Source of the DNA: Rothia nasimurium
GTDB taxonomy: Bacteria; Actinomycetota; Actinomycetes; Actinomycetales; Micrococcaceae
Length of the DNA stretch: 64,000 bases
Assembly: GCF_014217215.1 (NCBI RefSeq)
Contig: NZ_CP056080.1
Span: 744,001 to 808,000, forward strand
Reading direction: 5' to 3'
A model generated the notes under the pieces. That model ran no database searches. It was given only the letters and a program-made list of their open reading frames with translations, and was not told the origin of the DNA. A program made the position numbers and the translations under genes. Positions 8,358 to 17,465 of the stretch are shown piece by piece. Position 1 is the first letter of the stretch; every line of letters begins with the position of its first letter.

Positions 8358-9557
8358 ATGACGGGTACCCGCAAGAGCACAGAAGACCACGGCGACGGCA
8401 ACTGGACGAACCCCTATGTTCAGGCCGAAAATCAGCGCGCCCAAGAAGCAGCCCAGGCAGCCTACGCCCAGCAGCCCCAGGGCTACGCCCACCCCTATGC
8501 AGAGCCGGCCTCGGCTCACTATACCCAGGGGGCCTACCCGCCTGAAGCGCAGGCGCAGGGGGTGGCGTCCGCCCCGGTGGCGTCCTACGCGCCCCCACGG
8601 GCGCCTCGACGTCAGCGCCGCCGGCCGGCTTTTAGCCTAGCCAGGCGCTTTCTCTGCGTCCTGTTGGCCCTCCTTACGCTGGCTACCGGGCTGACCGCAG
8701 CCACAGCCTACTGGGCACAAACCACCCTGGTAGATACCGAAAACTTTGCGGCGATGACCGAATCCATCGCCTACGACCAGGACTTCCAAACCAGTTTGGC
8801 AACTGCCGTCACCGACGACATCATGGCCTCACCTGCTATTGAAACCTACCTGGGCGACGGGAACTCCACCGCCTGGTACGGGGGAGTGCAGAACTGGCTC
8901 TATGACCAGACCTACACCCTGGTCGACGGGGCTACCAACTCGCTGGTGACCTCCGATGCCTACCCCCAGCTGTGGGCCCAGGTGATTTCAGATACCCACG
9001 CCTATAACTTCTCGGGTGAAAGTCGCCCGGCGGTGCTTGACCTTTCTGCCATCTACGACCAGGCCGGGGCGTCTGTGCAGTCGGCGACCGGCTTTAGTGT
9101 TGATACCTCAAGCCTGCCCAGCCGTACCATCACCCTGGATACGGGGCAGAACATCTGGCCTATCAATTCCACTGTCAATACCCTGATATGGCTGGCCTCC
9201 CTCTGGCAGCCCCTGCTGGTGGTTTGCGGCGTATCCGCCCTGCTCGGGTTCCTGCTCTGGCCCCGCAACCGCTTTGCCTACCTAGCTTTCATCGCCTTGA
9301 GCGCCGCAGCCCTACTCTGGATCGCTGGCCTCCTGGGTGGCGGTGCCTCGCTCACCGCCGGGATACAGCTACCGGCTAGCAACGCGGCCGTCCTTTTCCT
9401 GCAAAAACTGTCTGAAACCATCACCGCATCTTTCGCCAGCTACCACAACGGCCTGGCCCTCAACCTGCTCATTGCGGGGGCGGTACTGACACTTCTTGCT
9501 CTTCTCTCAGCGATCATGGGGCTGACTGCGAGAGAAGCCACTGCACGCACCCGCTAG
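8358..9557 (+). CDS. Membrane protein with disordered N-terminus and large extracytoplasmic domain
   Basis: A 399-residue protein not tied to a named family. The first 85 residues are Gln/Ala/Pro/Tyr-rich and probably disordered, ending in a basic PRRQRRR cluster. A membrane segment at about residues 92-118 is followed by a hydrophilic domain (about 120-275) that must lie outside the cell, then three more membrane segments (about 278-300, 308-330 and 370-390). Proteins of this plan are frequent in Micrococcaceae next to xseA or ispH; no function is known to me. It ends 20 nt before ispH and may share its transcript. Confidence 0.6.
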   Translation: MTGTRKSTEDHGDGNWTNPYVQAENQRAQEAAQAAYAQQPQGYAHPYAEPASAHYTQGAYPPEAQAQGVASAPVASYAPPRAPRRQRRRPAFSLARRFLCVLLALLTLATGLTAATAYWAQTTLVDTENFAAMTESIAYDQDFQTSLATAVTDDIMASPAIETYLGDGNSTAWYGGVQNWLYDQTYTLVDGATNSLVTSDAYPQLWAQVISDTHAYNFSGESRPAVLDLSAIYDQAGASVQSATGFSVDTSSLPSRTITLDTGQNIWPINSTVNTLIWLASLWQPLLVVCGVSALLGFLLWPRNRFAYLAFIALSAAALLWIAGLLGGGASLTAGIQLPASNAAVLFLQKLSETITASFASYHNGLALNLLIAGAVLTLLALLSAIMGLTAREATARTR

Positions 9558-9564
9558 AACCACG

Positions 9565-9570
9565 TAGGAT
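9565..9570 (+). promoter_or_regulatory. Putative -10 box (TAGGAT) for ispH
   Basis: TAGGAT ends 7 nt before the ATG at 9578, with no ribosome binding site between; a leaderless start is likely. Confidence 0.45.
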
Positions 9571-9577
9571 AGAGACT

Positions 9578-10669
9578 ATGTCTACCCAAGAGAAGACCAT
9601 TGAACTGGGTCTGCCCACCGTACCCCGCGTGCGCAGGACCCGCGAAGAAGTTGAGGCAGCCGCCCCCACCGGCGACAAGAAGGTACTCCTCGCAGCGCCC
9701 CGTGGCTACTGTGCCGGCGTTGACCGCGCCGTCATCGCCGTTGAAAAGGCCCTAGACCACTACGGGGCTCCCGTTTACGTGCGCAAGCAGATTGTTCACA
9801 ACCGCCATGTGGTTGAAACTCTCGAAGCTCAGGGCGCAATTTTTGTGGACGAGGTGGAGGAAGTCCCCGAGGGCGCCGTCACCGTCTTCTCCGCCCACGG
9901 CGTGTCACCGGCTGTTGTGGCCTCAGCGGAAGAGCGTCAGCTCAATACCATCGACGCTACCTGCCCGTTGGTTTCCAAGGTGCACCGCGAGGCTGTGCGT
10001 TTTGCCAAGCAGGACTACGACATCCTGCTCATTGGCCACACCGGCCACGAAGAGGTTGAGGGTACCGCTGGCGAAGCCCCCGACCATATTCAGATTGTGA
10101 ACTCGCCTGACGAGGTTGATCAGGTGACCGTGCGCGACCCCGAGAAGGTCGTGTGGATTTCACAGACCACCCTGTCTGTGGACGAAACCCTTGAAACCGT
10201 TGCCCGCCTGCGCGAGCGTTTCCCCACCCTGCAGGACCCGCCCTCTGACGACATCTGCTATGCGACCTCTAACCGCCAGGGCGCTATCAAGGAGATCGCT
10301 CCGAAGGCTGACCTGGTGATTGTGGTGGGTTCGACCAACTCGTCGAACTCTGTACGCCTGAAGGAAGTCGCCCTGGAATACGGCGCTAAGCAGGCATACC
10401 TGGTGGACTACGCCAATGAGGTTGATGAGGCCTGGTTCGAAGGCGTGACCACCGTGGGTCTGACCTCTGGCGCTTCTGTGCCCGAGGTGCTGGTGCAGGA
10501 CGTGCTGCGTCTGCTGGCAGACTACGGTTACGTTGACGTTGAGAAGTTTGAGACCGCCAAGGAAGATATTCTCTTCTCGTTGCCCAAGGAGCTTCGCGCG
10601 GCCCTGAAGAATGATTCGGGTGAGCCCGCGATGCGATTGGGAGGACGAGGAGCGAAGCCGACACGATGA
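9578..10669 (+). CDS. ispH: 4-hydroxy-3-methylbut-2-enyl diphosphate reductase
   Basis: A 363-residue IspH (LytB), the last enzyme of the MEP isoprenoid pathway, which reduces HMBPP to IPP and DMAPP with a 4Fe-4S cluster. The three cluster cysteines are visible in [22 protein letters not shown] and [11 protein letters not shown]. The active-site glutamate lies in the [12 protein letters not shown] segment, and HNRHVVETL and FSAHGVSP are also conserved. The last 20 residues ([17 protein letters not shown]) look non-native and fall in DNA rich in GAGCGAAGC-like repeats, suggesting the 3' end was extended by a repeat. A terminator follows at 10769-10794. Confidence 0.95.
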   Translation: MSTQEKTIELGLPTVPRVRRTREEVEAAAPTGDKKVLLAAPRGYCAGVDRAVIAVEKALDHYGAPVYVRKQIVHNRHVVETLEAQGAIFVDEVEEVPEGAVTVFSAHGVSPAVVASAEERQLNTIDATCPLVSKVHREAVRFAKQDYDILLIGHTGHEEVEGTAGEAPDHIQIVNSPDEVDQVTVRDPEKVVWISQTTLSVDETLETVARLRERFPTLQDPPSDDICYATSNRQGAIKEIAPKADLVIVVGSTNSSNSVRLKEVALEYGAKQAYLVDYANEVDEAWFEGVTTVGLTSGASVPEVLVQDVLRLLADYGYVDVEKFETAKEDILFSLPKELRAALKNDSGEPAMRLGGRGAKPTR

Positions 10670-10752
10670 GCGAGCGGTTCACCGCGCGCGGTGAAGTAAG
10701 AGCGATCGAATGGGAAGCTGTGAGCAAAGCGAACTCCATTTACCTCGCGCGA
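10620..10752 (+). repeat. Repeat-rich 3' region of ispH with palindrome
   Basis: The end of ispH and the following 80 nt contain a perfect 18-bp palindrome TTCACCGCGCGCGGTGAA (about 10679-10696) and an imperfect direct repeat: GCGAT..TTGGGAGG..GGAGCGAAGC near 10627-10648 against GCGAT..ATGGGAAG..GAGCAAAGCGAAC near 10701-10736. The second unit, GTGAGCAAAGCGAAC, closely matches the GTGAGC..AGCGAACC terminal hairpin of the dispersed structured element described elsewhere, but the conserved GGGGCTGGCATGAA strand is missing. It may be a decayed relative. Confidence 0.4.
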
Positions 10753-10768
10753 AGAATTTCCCTATAAG

Positions 10769-10794
10769 AAAAGGCCCCCGCACGGGGGCCTTTT
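10769..10794 (+). terminator. Terminator between ispH and the convergent permease gene
   Basis: Stem GGCCCCC/GGGGGCC with a 4-nt loop, flanked by AAAA and TTTT, so it can act in both directions. It lies between convergent genes. Confidence 0.85.
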
Positions 10795-10807
10795 CCTGTG
10801 GGGCTGG

Positions 10808-12115
10808 TTAGCTGGGGATCAGGCCGTAGACGACGGCGGAGAAGGCTGCGACGCCTGAGATCACCACGAAGATGTTGGAGAGTTTGCCGCGGTAGGGGGC
10901 TAGGGCCGGTACCTTGTGGATGGCCCACATGGGCACGATGAAGAGTACTAGGGCCATGACGGGGCCTACCAGTGATTCGATGAGGGAGAGGACGCTGGGG
11001 TTCAGCACGGCTGCGACCCAGACGGTGACAACGATGAAGACGTTGATTGCTGCGTTGAGGGCCTTGTCGCTGATGCGTTTTTTCTCGGGGTCGAAGTTTT
11101 TACGGACGATACCCGCTGCTCCTTCGTGCCCGCCGAGCCAGTGGCCGAAGTAGGAGGAGACGATGGCAGCGATGGCTACGATGGGGCCGAGCCAGTTGAT
11201 GAAGGGGGCGTCGAATTCGTTGGCCAGGTAGGAGAGGATGGGGAGGTTGGAGGCGCGGGCTTCAGCGAGGCCGTCCGGACCGATAGCTAGTACGCAGGAC
11301 CAGACAAAGCCCATAGTGAAGACGGTCAGAATGATTGAGGTAACGCGCAGTACACGGGAGGCCTTGACTGAAGCGAAGCCGTGGTACTGCTTGCGCATAG
11401 CTACTGAGAACTGGGAGATAGCCGCTGCGTGGTAGAAGGAGAAGACGAGCACCGGCAGCATGAGCCAGAGGGTCATCGAGAAGTTGCCGGGGGCCGGTAC
11501 CTGGCTAAAGCCGTCGAGTGACCAGTGGGGGATGAGGTAGAGGGTGAGCGCGGCGAGTACCAGAATGAGGGGGTAGACCAGGAACTGGGTCACCATGAGC
11601 ATGAATTTTTGGCCGATGATCATGACGGCGCTCATGGCGCCGACGAGCAGGGCGGCAAGAAGCCAGCGGGGCAGGGGTTCTAGCCCGAACTGGTTGGTCA
11701 GGAAGGAGTCAACAGTGTTGGTGATACTGACGCCGTAAATGAGCAGGATGGGGTAGATGGAGAGGAAGTAGAGCAGGGTAAAGATTTTGCCGAAACCTCG
11801 GCCGAAGAATTCTTCGGCTACCTCTGTGATATCTGCTGTTTGTTTGGAGCTGGCGGAGACCATGCGGGAGAGCCCTCGGTGGGCGAGGAAGGTCATGGGC
11901 CAAATCAGGACGGTTGCGGCCAGCAGGGGCCAGACACCACCGGAGCCCGCGTTGATGGGGAGAAAGAGGATGCCCGCGCCGACGGCGGTGCCGAAGAGGC
12001 TGACGGTCCAGGCTGTGTCTGTGCGGTTCCACCCCGGCGCCCGGGTTGCGGCGTCGCCCATTTCTATGGCTGCGGTGGAGACATCGGTGTATTCGTGGCT
12101 GCCCTTGTGAGACAT
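10808..12115 (-). CDS. HAAAP-family amino-acid permease (SdaC/TdcC-like)
   Basis: A 435-residue membrane protein with about 11 hydrophobic segments. The first has the LFGTAVGAGILFLPINAG motif typical of the hydroxy/aromatic amino-acid permease family, to which the serine transporter SdaC and threonine transporter TdcC belong; serine or threonine uptake by proton symport is the likely role, but the exact substrate is not proven. The start is the ATG at 12115 (MSHKGSHEYTD), with CTAGGAG about 7 nt upstream on the minus strand; the longer frame to 12187 is not supported. Confidence 0.8.
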   Translation of the reverse strand: MSHKGSHEYTDVSTAAIEMGDAATRAPGWNRTDTAWTVSLFGTAVGAGILFLPINAGSGGVWPLLAATVLIWPMTFLAHRGLSRMVSASSKQTADITEVAEEFFGRGFGKIFTLLYFLSIYPILLIYGVSITNTVDSFLTNQFGLEPLPRWLLAALLVGAMSAVMIIGQKFMLMVTQFLVYPLILVLAALTLYLIPHWSLDGFSQVPAPGNFSMTLWLMLPVLVFSFYHAAAISQFSVAMRKQYHGFASVKASRVLRVTSIILTVFTMGFVWSCVLAIGPDGLAEARASNLPILSYLANEFDAPFINWLGPIVAIAAIVSSYFGHWLGGHEGAAGIVRKNFDPEKKRISDKALNAAINVFIVVTVWVAAVLNPSVLSLIESLVGPVMALVLFIVPMWAIHKVPALAPYRGKLSNIFVVISGVAAFSAVVYGLIPS

Positions 12116-12200
12116 ACAAAAACTCCTAGATTCACATCGTTGTGAGATACGTGTACTTATTATTCTAGCCTTTTTTGTACGAGCCATGCAGAATGAGCCT

Positions 12201-12524
12201 ATGCCCTACCTTTTCCTCGCGCTCGCCATTGGCTCGGAGCTCATTGCCACCACCCTGCTGAAATACACCGAGGGGTTCACCAAGCTGTGGTTTACCCTGG
12301 GGTGCCTGGTGGGCTACGGTTTCGCTTTTTTCATGCTGTCGCTAGCGGTGCGGGACATCCCGGTGGGAGTTGCCTACGCCCTGTGGGCAGGCTTAGGTAC
12401 AGCGGCGATTGTCGCCATCGGTGCGGTCTTTCTCGGGGAGCCCATCACCCTGGTCAAGGTGGTGGGCATCTCTCTGATTGTTGCCGGGGTGCTGGTGCTC
12501 AACCTGGGCGGGGCTAGCCACTAG
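12201..12524 (+). CDS. Small multidrug resistance (SMR) transporter
   Basis: A protein of about 107 residues with four membrane helices, the normal SMR size. The membrane-embedded Glu required for proton/drug exchange in EmrE lies in AIGSELIATTLLKYTEGF, followed by the typical IPVGVAYALWAGLGTAAI and GVLVLNL motifs. EmrE/QacE-type proteins expel quaternary ammonium and other cationic compounds. The ATG at 12201 aligns best with family members; an in-frame ATG at 12186 is possible. The stop is shared with the convergent gene: the bases CTAG at 12521-12524 give TAG on both strands. Confidence 0.88.
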   Translation: MPYLFLALAIGSELIATTLLKYTEGFTKLWFTLGCLVGYGFAFFMLSLAVRDIPVGVAYALWAGLGTAAIVAIGAVFLGEPITLVKVVGISLIVAGVLVLNLGGASH

Positions 12525-13552
12525 TTCTGGTAGCAGACTTCTTCCCAGACGGGCCGGTATCCCAGCTCCTCATTGACCTTGATCATGGCCGGGTTGACGG
12601 CTGAGTTCATGGTAATAATTTGCCGAATGTGGGGCGCGGACGCCGGTAGGCGGGTATGGCTCAGAACCTTGAGGGTGCGGGAGAGGCCAAGACCGCGGTG
12701 CTCTGGCATGACAACTGTAGATTCCTGCCAGGCTGAGGCATTGCCCGGGTGGGTGGGGTAGCTCAGTGCTGTGAGGGCCGCAACCGTACCCTGGTGCAGG
12801 GCGGCGGCATAGATGAGACCGTCACCTGCAGCGTGAGCTCGGGCCTCCATCTCGCGTAGGCGCTCCGGGGTGAAGTCCGCGGCGACCTGCTGGGCCTCAC
12901 CTGTGGGTTCGTCTGCTTCCAGCTGGTGGTAGGCGGCGGCTGCCGAGTCTAAATACTGTTCAGGAATGTGGTTGTCCCAGACCTCAAAGGTGTAGGCGGT
13001 GTCGGCTATTGTCTTGCCCTCAGCCGCCTGCACAAGGTCTGCGGGAAGCGGTAGGGGAGCGATTCTCGTGATAGCAGAATTCTTAGGTTCCAAGCCCAGA
13101 AGAGCCGCAACCCTGTTGATGGGCAGGGTGGGGTCTTCCTTGTCGTCATCCTGCATGAGGTAGCCGTAGTAGGTGATGTGGGTGCGTCCGCTGGGTTTGA
13201 TAGCCTCGGCCAGGGCATGGCGGGTGAGCGTCTCTTCCAGGCCCCGCCCTTCAGCCTCGGGATGGACAGCGAGAAGGAAGTGTAAGCCGTCCAGATTCTC
13301 TTTCAGGGGGAGCGACACCAGCACAATGCCGAGAATCTGCCCCTGAACTTCGGCAACCCAGCGGTGGTTTTCGTAGTAGCCGGAGGGGGCAAGAATAGCT
13401 CGCCGTTCTTCAACCGTTGTGGTTGACGGAAAGCCGTAGAGCTTTTCATCGCAGGCAGAATCGAGGGCGTTGAGTTGCTCCATGTCGTTATCGGAGTCAA
13501 GGTTGATGGGGCGAATGATGATGTCTCGAGGTGAAAACAGCGCTACTGTCAT
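12521..13552 (-). CDS. Tandem GNAT-domain acetyltransferase
   Basis: A 343-residue protein with two GNAT-like halves. The N-terminal half has FLLAVHPEAEGRGLEETLTRHAL near residue 93, resembling the acetyl-CoA loop V.P..RG.G. The C-terminal half has STVVMPEHRGLGLSRTLKVLSH near residue 277, a clearer acetyl-CoA site. Tandem GNAT architecture is also found in mycothiol synthase MshD, but length and motifs do not establish that identity. The start is the ATG at 13552, 7 nt after a -10-like TATGCT. It converges on the SMR gene with a 4-nt overlap. Confidence 0.72.
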   Translation of the reverse strand: MTVALFSPRDIIIRPINLDSDNDMEQLNALDSACDEKLYGFPSTTTVEERRAILAPSGYYENHRWVAEVQGQILGIVLVSLPLKENLDGLHFLLAVHPEAEGRGLEETLTRHALAEAIKPSGRTHITYYGYLMQDDDKEDPTLPINRVAALLGLEPKNSAITRIAPLPLPADLVQAAEGKTIADTAYTFEVWDNHIPEQYLDSAAAAYHQLEADEPTGEAQQVAADFTPERLREMEARAHAAGDGLIYAAALHQGTVAALTALSYPTHPGNASAWQESTVVMPEHRGLGLSRTLKVLSHTRLPASAPHIRQIITMNSAVNPAMIKVNEELGYRPVWEEVCYQN

Positions 13553-13559
13553 GCTGACC

Positions 13560-13565
13560 AGCATA
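13560..13565 (-). promoter_or_regulatory. Putative -10 box (TATGCT) for the GNAT gene
   Basis: On the minus strand TATGCT ends 7 nt before the ATG at 13552, another leaderless arrangement. Confidence 0.4.
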
Positions 13566-13691
13566 AAATACTGTGCTCTATGTAACAAGAGGTGGGTGGG
13601 CGGAAGCTGCCTGACCTACCCGCTGGGGCCGGGCGTCCGCACCGCGTGCAGGGCTTCACTAATGCTCCCGCGCTCGCTTGACTCACCCCTG

Positions 13692-13697
13692 TAAACT
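13692..13697 (+). promoter_or_regulatory. Putative -10 box (TAAACT) for ychF
   Basis: TAAACT ends 7 nt before the GTG at 13705; no ribosome binding site lies between, so the transcript is probably leaderless. Confidence 0.45.
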
Positions 13698-13704
13698 AGA
13701 AACC

Positions 13705-14790
13705 GTGGCTTTAACTATTGGAATTGTGGGTCTGCCCAATGTCGGCAAGTCGACCCTCTTTAACGCACTGACCAAAAACAACATCCTGGCAGCGAACTAC
13801 CCCTTCGCGACCATCGAACCCAACGTGGGCGTCGTCAACCTGCCCGATGAGCGCCTGGCTCGCCTGGCTGAAATCTACGGTTCCGAGCGCATCCTGCCCG
13901 CGACCGTCTCCTTCGTCGATATCGCCGGTATCGTTCGCGGCGCCTCCGAGGGTGAAGGTCTGGGTAACCAGTTCCTCGCGAATATCCGCGAGGCCCACGC
14001 CATCGCCCAGGTCGTCCGCGCCTTCGACGACCCCGACGTCATCCACGTCGACGGCAAGGTAGACCCCGCCAGTGACATGGAAACCATCAACACCGAACTG
14101 GTGCTGGCTGACCTGCAGACCCTGGAAAACGCTATTCCCCGCCTGGAAAAGGCCGTCAAAATCAAGAAGGGCGACCCCGCCCAGCTTGAGGAATACAAGA
14201 AGGCCCAGGCCGTACTGGAACAGGGCGACACCCTGATCTCTAAGTACGAAGAAGCCAAGATCGATATGGCTATGCTTAAGGAGCTGAACCTGCTCACCTC
14301 CAAGCCCTTCATCTACGTCTTTAACTCGGACGAGGGCGTCCTCGCCTCTGAGGAAAAGCAGGCTGAACTGCGCGCCATGGTAGCCCCCGCTGAGGCCGTC
14401 TTCCTGGATGCCAAACTTGAGGCCGACATGGTTGAGCTCTCTGAAGAAGAGGCCCGCGAAATGCTGGAGATGAGCGGCCAGGACGAGTCCGGCCTGGACC
14501 AGCTAGCCCGCGTTGGTTTCTCCACCCTGGGCCTACAGACCTACCTGACCGCAGGCCCCAAGGAAACCCGAGCCTGGACCATCACCAAGGGCGACACCGC
14601 CCCCCAGGCTGCCGGCGTCATCCACACCGACTTTGAGCGCGGCTTCATCAAGGCCGAAGTTGTTTCCTTCTCTGACCTGGACGACGCCGGCTCCATGGCC
14701 GAGGCTAAGGCCCGCGGCAAGGTCCGCATGGAAGGCAAGGACTACATAATGCAGGACGGCGACGTGGTGGAGTTTAGATTTAACGTCTAG
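13705..14790 (+). CDS. ychF: Redox-regulated ATPase YchF (Obg-like)
   Basis: A 361-residue P-loop protein of the Obg-like family. It has [15 protein letters not shown] (Walker A) near residue 8, the switch II segment [21 protein letters not shown], a coiled-coil insert around residues 130-200, and a C-terminal TGS domain ending [11 protein letters not shown]. YchF prefers ATP over GTP and binds ribosomes. The GTG start gives the normal family length; the frame extends to 13678 without support. A strong terminator follows at 14815-14860. Confidence 0.95.
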   Translation: MALTIGIVGLPNVGKSTLFNALTKNNILAANYPFATIEPNVGVVNLPDERLARLAEIYGSERILPATVSFVDIAGIVRGASEGEGLGNQFLANIREAHAIAQVVRAFDDPDVIHVDGKVDPASDMETINTELVLADLQTLENAIPRLEKAVKIKKGDPAQLEEYKKAQAVLEQGDTLISKYEEAKIDMAMLKELNLLTSKPFIYVFNSDEGVLASEEKQAELRAMVAPAEAVFLDAKLEADMVELSEEEAREMLEMSGQDESGLDQLARVGFSTLGLQTYLTAGPKETRAWTITKGDTAPQAAGVIHTDFERGFIKAEVVSFSDLDDAGSMAEAKARGKVRMEGKDYIMQDGDVVEFRFNV

Positions 14791-14814
14791 CCTCCAAACT
14801 GGATCTTCCCTCGG

Positions 14815-14860
14815 AAAAGTGCAAGTGCCCCGTGAAAAGTGCGGGGCACTTGCACTTTTT
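14815..14860 (+). terminator. Terminator after ychF
   Basis: A long stem, AAAAGTGCAAGTGCCCC paired with GGGGCACTTGCACTTTT, closed by a loop of about 11 nt and followed by T residues. It separates ychF from the next gene. Confidence 0.9.
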
Positions 14861-14962
14861 CGATGGCATCTTAGGTGCGTGTGCGGTGTGTCGTCTACCG
14901 CTCATAAGTATGCTTTTGGCACAATAGGGGATACCAAGCTACCTGATGAAAGAAGGTTTATC

Positions 14963-15421
14963 ATGAAAGCACGTCTAGCGTTCATCGCCGGTGCAGGTAT
15001 CGGTTACGTGCTGGGGGCCCGCGCAGGCCGCGGCCAGTACGAAAAGATCAAGACCCAGGCCACCAACGTCTGGAACGACCCCAAGGTGCAGAACGGCATC
15101 AAGACCGCCGAAGAAACCATCAAGGAACAGGCCCCCGTCGTTGCCGAAAAAGCCAAGGAAGCCGCTGTAGCAGGTGCTGAAAAGGCTAAAGAAGCTGCTG
15201 CCGCAGGCACCGATAAAGCCAAGGAAAAGGCTGAAGATATCAAGGACGCCCGCGCCGAGGCTAAGACCGAGAAGCAGGTAGAAAAGGCAGAAGCTAAGGC
15301 CGAAAAGGAAGCCGAGAAGGCTGACAAGAAGGCCCAGAAACTGGTCGATGAGGCTCCTGCCGATGTCGTCTCAGACCCCGCCACCGATATGAACGACGAA
15401 GGGCCCGCACCCACCAAGTAA
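14963..15421 (+). CDS. YtxH-like protein with Lys/Ala/Glu-rich helical tail
   Basis: A 152-residue protein. Its N-terminus, MKARLAFIAGAGIGYVLGARAGRGQYE, is a short Gly-rich membrane-type segment with GARAGRGRYE-like residues typical of YtxH-domain proteins. The rest is a low-complexity series of AEKAKEA-type repeats, probably a long helix resembling LEA/apolipoprotein-like stress proteins, with an acidic end. The function is unknown; a stress or envelope role is an inference. The ATG at 14963 has AGAAGG upstream. Terminators lie on both sides, so it is a single-gene unit. Confidence 0.7.
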   Translation: MKARLAFIAGAGIGYVLGARAGRGQYEKIKTQATNVWNDPKVQNGIKTAEETIKEQAPVVAEKAKEAAVAGAEKAKEAAAAGTDKAKEKAEDIKDARAEAKTEKQVEKAEAKAEKEAEKADKKAQKLVDEAPADVVSDPATDMNDEGPAPTK

Positions 15422-15445
15422 GGCGTCCTCTACGTTTAGCCCCAG

Positions 15446-15485
15446 AACCTTCCGCTCTTCGACGCCCCGAAGAGCGGGAGGTTTT
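15446..15485 (+). terminator. Terminator after the YtxH-like gene
   Basis: Stem CCTTCCGCTCTTCG/CGAAGAGCGGGAGG with one wobble pair, flanked by AA and TTTT. Confidence 0.85.
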
Positions 15486-15545
15486 GTGCTTCTATCTGGG
15501 ATAATGGGGAACGACCTAGACACCACCTAACTTTTGGAGGCCCCC

Positions 15546-15902
15546 ATGTCTGATGCCCCCGCACCCGCCTGCCCCGCCTGCTCTGAAGAGTACTCCTACC
15601 AGCAGGGGGACCTCTGGGTCTGCCCCATGTGCGGTCACGAATGGGCCGAAGCTGATGCCGCTGAGGCAGAAGAGACCGGCTCCAAGGTGCTCGATGCAGT
15701 CGGCAACGAGCTGGTGGACGGCGATTCTGTCACCATCACCAAGGGCCTCAAGGTCAAGGGCGGTGCCGATATCAAGGCTGGCACCAAGGTGCGCGGTATC
15801 CGCCTGCTCGAAAGCCCCGTCAACGGCCACGATATTGAAGCTAAGGTTCCCGGCGCCGGCCAGATGTACCTGAAGTCCTCCGTGGTCAAGAAGAGCAACT
15901 AA
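15546..15902 (+). CDS. PhnA/YjdM-type zinc-ribbon protein
   Basis: A 118-residue protein with an N-terminal zinc ribbon (CPACSEEYSYQQGDLWVCPMCGHEW, two CxxC pairs) and a C-terminal beta domain with DGDSVTITKGLKVKG and the end AGQMYLKSSVVKK. This is the PhnA (YjdM) family, named after a phosphonate gene cluster but not shown to act in phosphonate use; its role remains unclear. The ATG at 15546 follows TTTTGGAGG. The MFS transporter gene begins 24 nt later in the same direction. Confidence 0.85.
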   Translation: MSDAPAPACPACSEEYSYQQGDLWVCPMCGHEWAEADAAEAEETGSKVLDAVGNELVDGDSVTITKGLKVKGGADIKAGTKVRGIRLLESPVNGHDIEAKVPGAGQMYLKSSVVKKSN

Positions 15903-15926
15903 CCCCCTGAAAGCAGTGGCCCACTT

Positions 15927-17303
15927 ATGAAATGGCTAGTGTGGGCGGTGGCTATCGCCGCCTACGTCTTCTCAATCATCAACCGCAGCTCCTTCTCGGC
16001 ACTGGGGGCCACTGCCCAAACCCACTTTGGGGTAGAGGCTACAGCTATTTCCCTTTTCATCATGCTGCAGCTGGTGGTCTACGCCAGCTGGCAGGTGCCG
16101 GTGGGCGCCCTGCTTGACCGTAAGGGGGCGCCGGTGCTGATTGCCGGTGGCCTGACCCTCATGACGGCTGGCCAGTTTCTCCTGGCCCAGAGCGAGATCG
16201 TGCCCCTGGCCCTGCTGGCGCGTGTGCTGGTGGGCAGCGGGGACGCCTGTATCTTCGTCAGCTTGATTCGCCTGATCTCAGACTGGTTTACCCCTAAACA
16301 GATTCCGGTGGTCAACCAAATTAGCGCCAATATGGGCCAGATGGGTCAGCTGATTGCCGTCACACCCCTGGTCACCCTGGTGGGCGCCCTGGGCTGGAAG
16401 GGCGGCTTTACCATTCTCGCAGCTATCGGTTTTTGCCTTCTGCTCCTGGCCCTATTCACGCTCAGGCCAGCTCCCGGCAAGGCTACCGTAGCCCAGGGGC
16501 TGGGCCGCCGAGCCCGGCGCGGACGGGGGAGCGCGTCCGTCCGGCGTCCGCTCCCTGACCAGGAAGAAGCCAACCGGGTCCGCATCGACCACCCTTACCC
16601 CGTCACTGACTCTTTGCCCGTGCTTCCCCCGGCCTCGGGCCCAGGTTTTACGGCATCGATCAGGCAGGTGTTGGCCTACCCGGGAGTGCGCCTGGCCTTT
16701 TGGGTGCACTACGTGACGGCCTCCATGATTTTCTCCATCATGCTGCTGTGGGGCATGCCCTTCCTGACCGGGGGTCTGGGCTACACCCAAGCCCTGGCCT
16801 CGAGCATCGTCAGCACAGTGGTGGCCTCCATCGTCATTGCCGGGTTCTTCACCGGCTCGATTCTCTCCCGCTTTTCTCCCCACCGGGTGCACATTGCGGT
16901 GGGTAGCAGCCTGCTCAACCTCAGCCTGTGGTCCCTGATTTTCTTCTGGCCCGGAATTGCCCCCACTGCCCTGGTGTATGCTGCGGCTATCACCCTGGGT
17001 ATCAATGGCCCGGTGTCCATGGCAGCTTTTGAGGTGGTGCGTTCGCACGTACCCCAACACCAGCGCGGTCTAGCCACGGGCATCGCCAACATGGGAGGCT
17101 TCGTAGGAGCCCTCACCATCGTGTTCCTGATCGGCCTGATTCTTGACAGCCTCGGCGCCGGCACCCCCGAAACCTATACCTTTGAGGCATTCCGCTGGGC
17201 TATGGCAAGCCACATTCCGGTGATTCTGCTGGGCATTCTCATGATTGCCCTGCTCTACCCCAAGGCCAAGAGAGCGCTGGCAGGCCGGGCGCAGGCGTCC
17301 TAG
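15927..17303 (+). CDS. MFS transporter
   Basis: A 458-residue transporter with about 12 membrane segments. SINRSSFSALGATAQTHFGVEATAISLF at the start and the loop QVPVGALLDRKGAPVLIAGG (equivalent to the MFS motif GxLaDrxGrr) identify the family. A central charged loop (about residues 185-230, with RRARRGRGSASVRR) separates the two six-helix halves. The substrate cannot be predicted. It may be cotranscribed with the PhnA-like gene 24 nt upstream. Confidence 0.85.
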   Translation: MKWLVWAVAIAAYVFSIINRSSFSALGATAQTHFGVEATAISLFIMLQLVVYASWQVPVGALLDRKGAPVLIAGGLTLMTAGQFLLAQSEIVPLALLARVLVGSGDACIFVSLIRLISDWFTPKQIPVVNQISANMGQMGQLIAVTPLVTLVGALGWKGGFTILAAIGFCLLLLALFTLRPAPGKATVAQGLGRRARRGRGSASVRRPLPDQEEANRVRIDHPYPVTDSLPVLPPASGPGFTASIRQVLAYPGVRLAFWVHYVTASMIFSIMLLWGMPFLTGGLGYTQALASSIVSTVVASIVIAGFFTGSILSRFSPHRVHIAVGSSLLNLSLWSLIFFWPGIAPTALVYAAAITLGINGPVSMAAFEVVRSHVPQHQRGLATGIANMGGFVGALTIVFLIGLILDSLGAGTPETYTFEAFRWAMASHIPVILLGILMIALLYPKAKRALAGRAQAS

Positions 17304-17465
17304 TTTCTCAGGGGCGGACGCCCGCCATCCCTCCCAGCGAACAGGCAGCAAACGCGCAGGGAGGGGTGCGGTATCTTGCCCACATTTTCCGGTTTTCACT
17401 GGGCAGGTGCTACTGCGGTCTTTAGAATTAAAGCCGCATACCACGCCTTACCCTGTGAAGGAAAC

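Noticed and set aside
16452-17060. A 202-codon minus-strand frame inside the MFS transporter gene.
   Set aside because: It is His/Gly/Gln-rich shadow sequence with no recognisable domain; the plus-strand transporter is clear.
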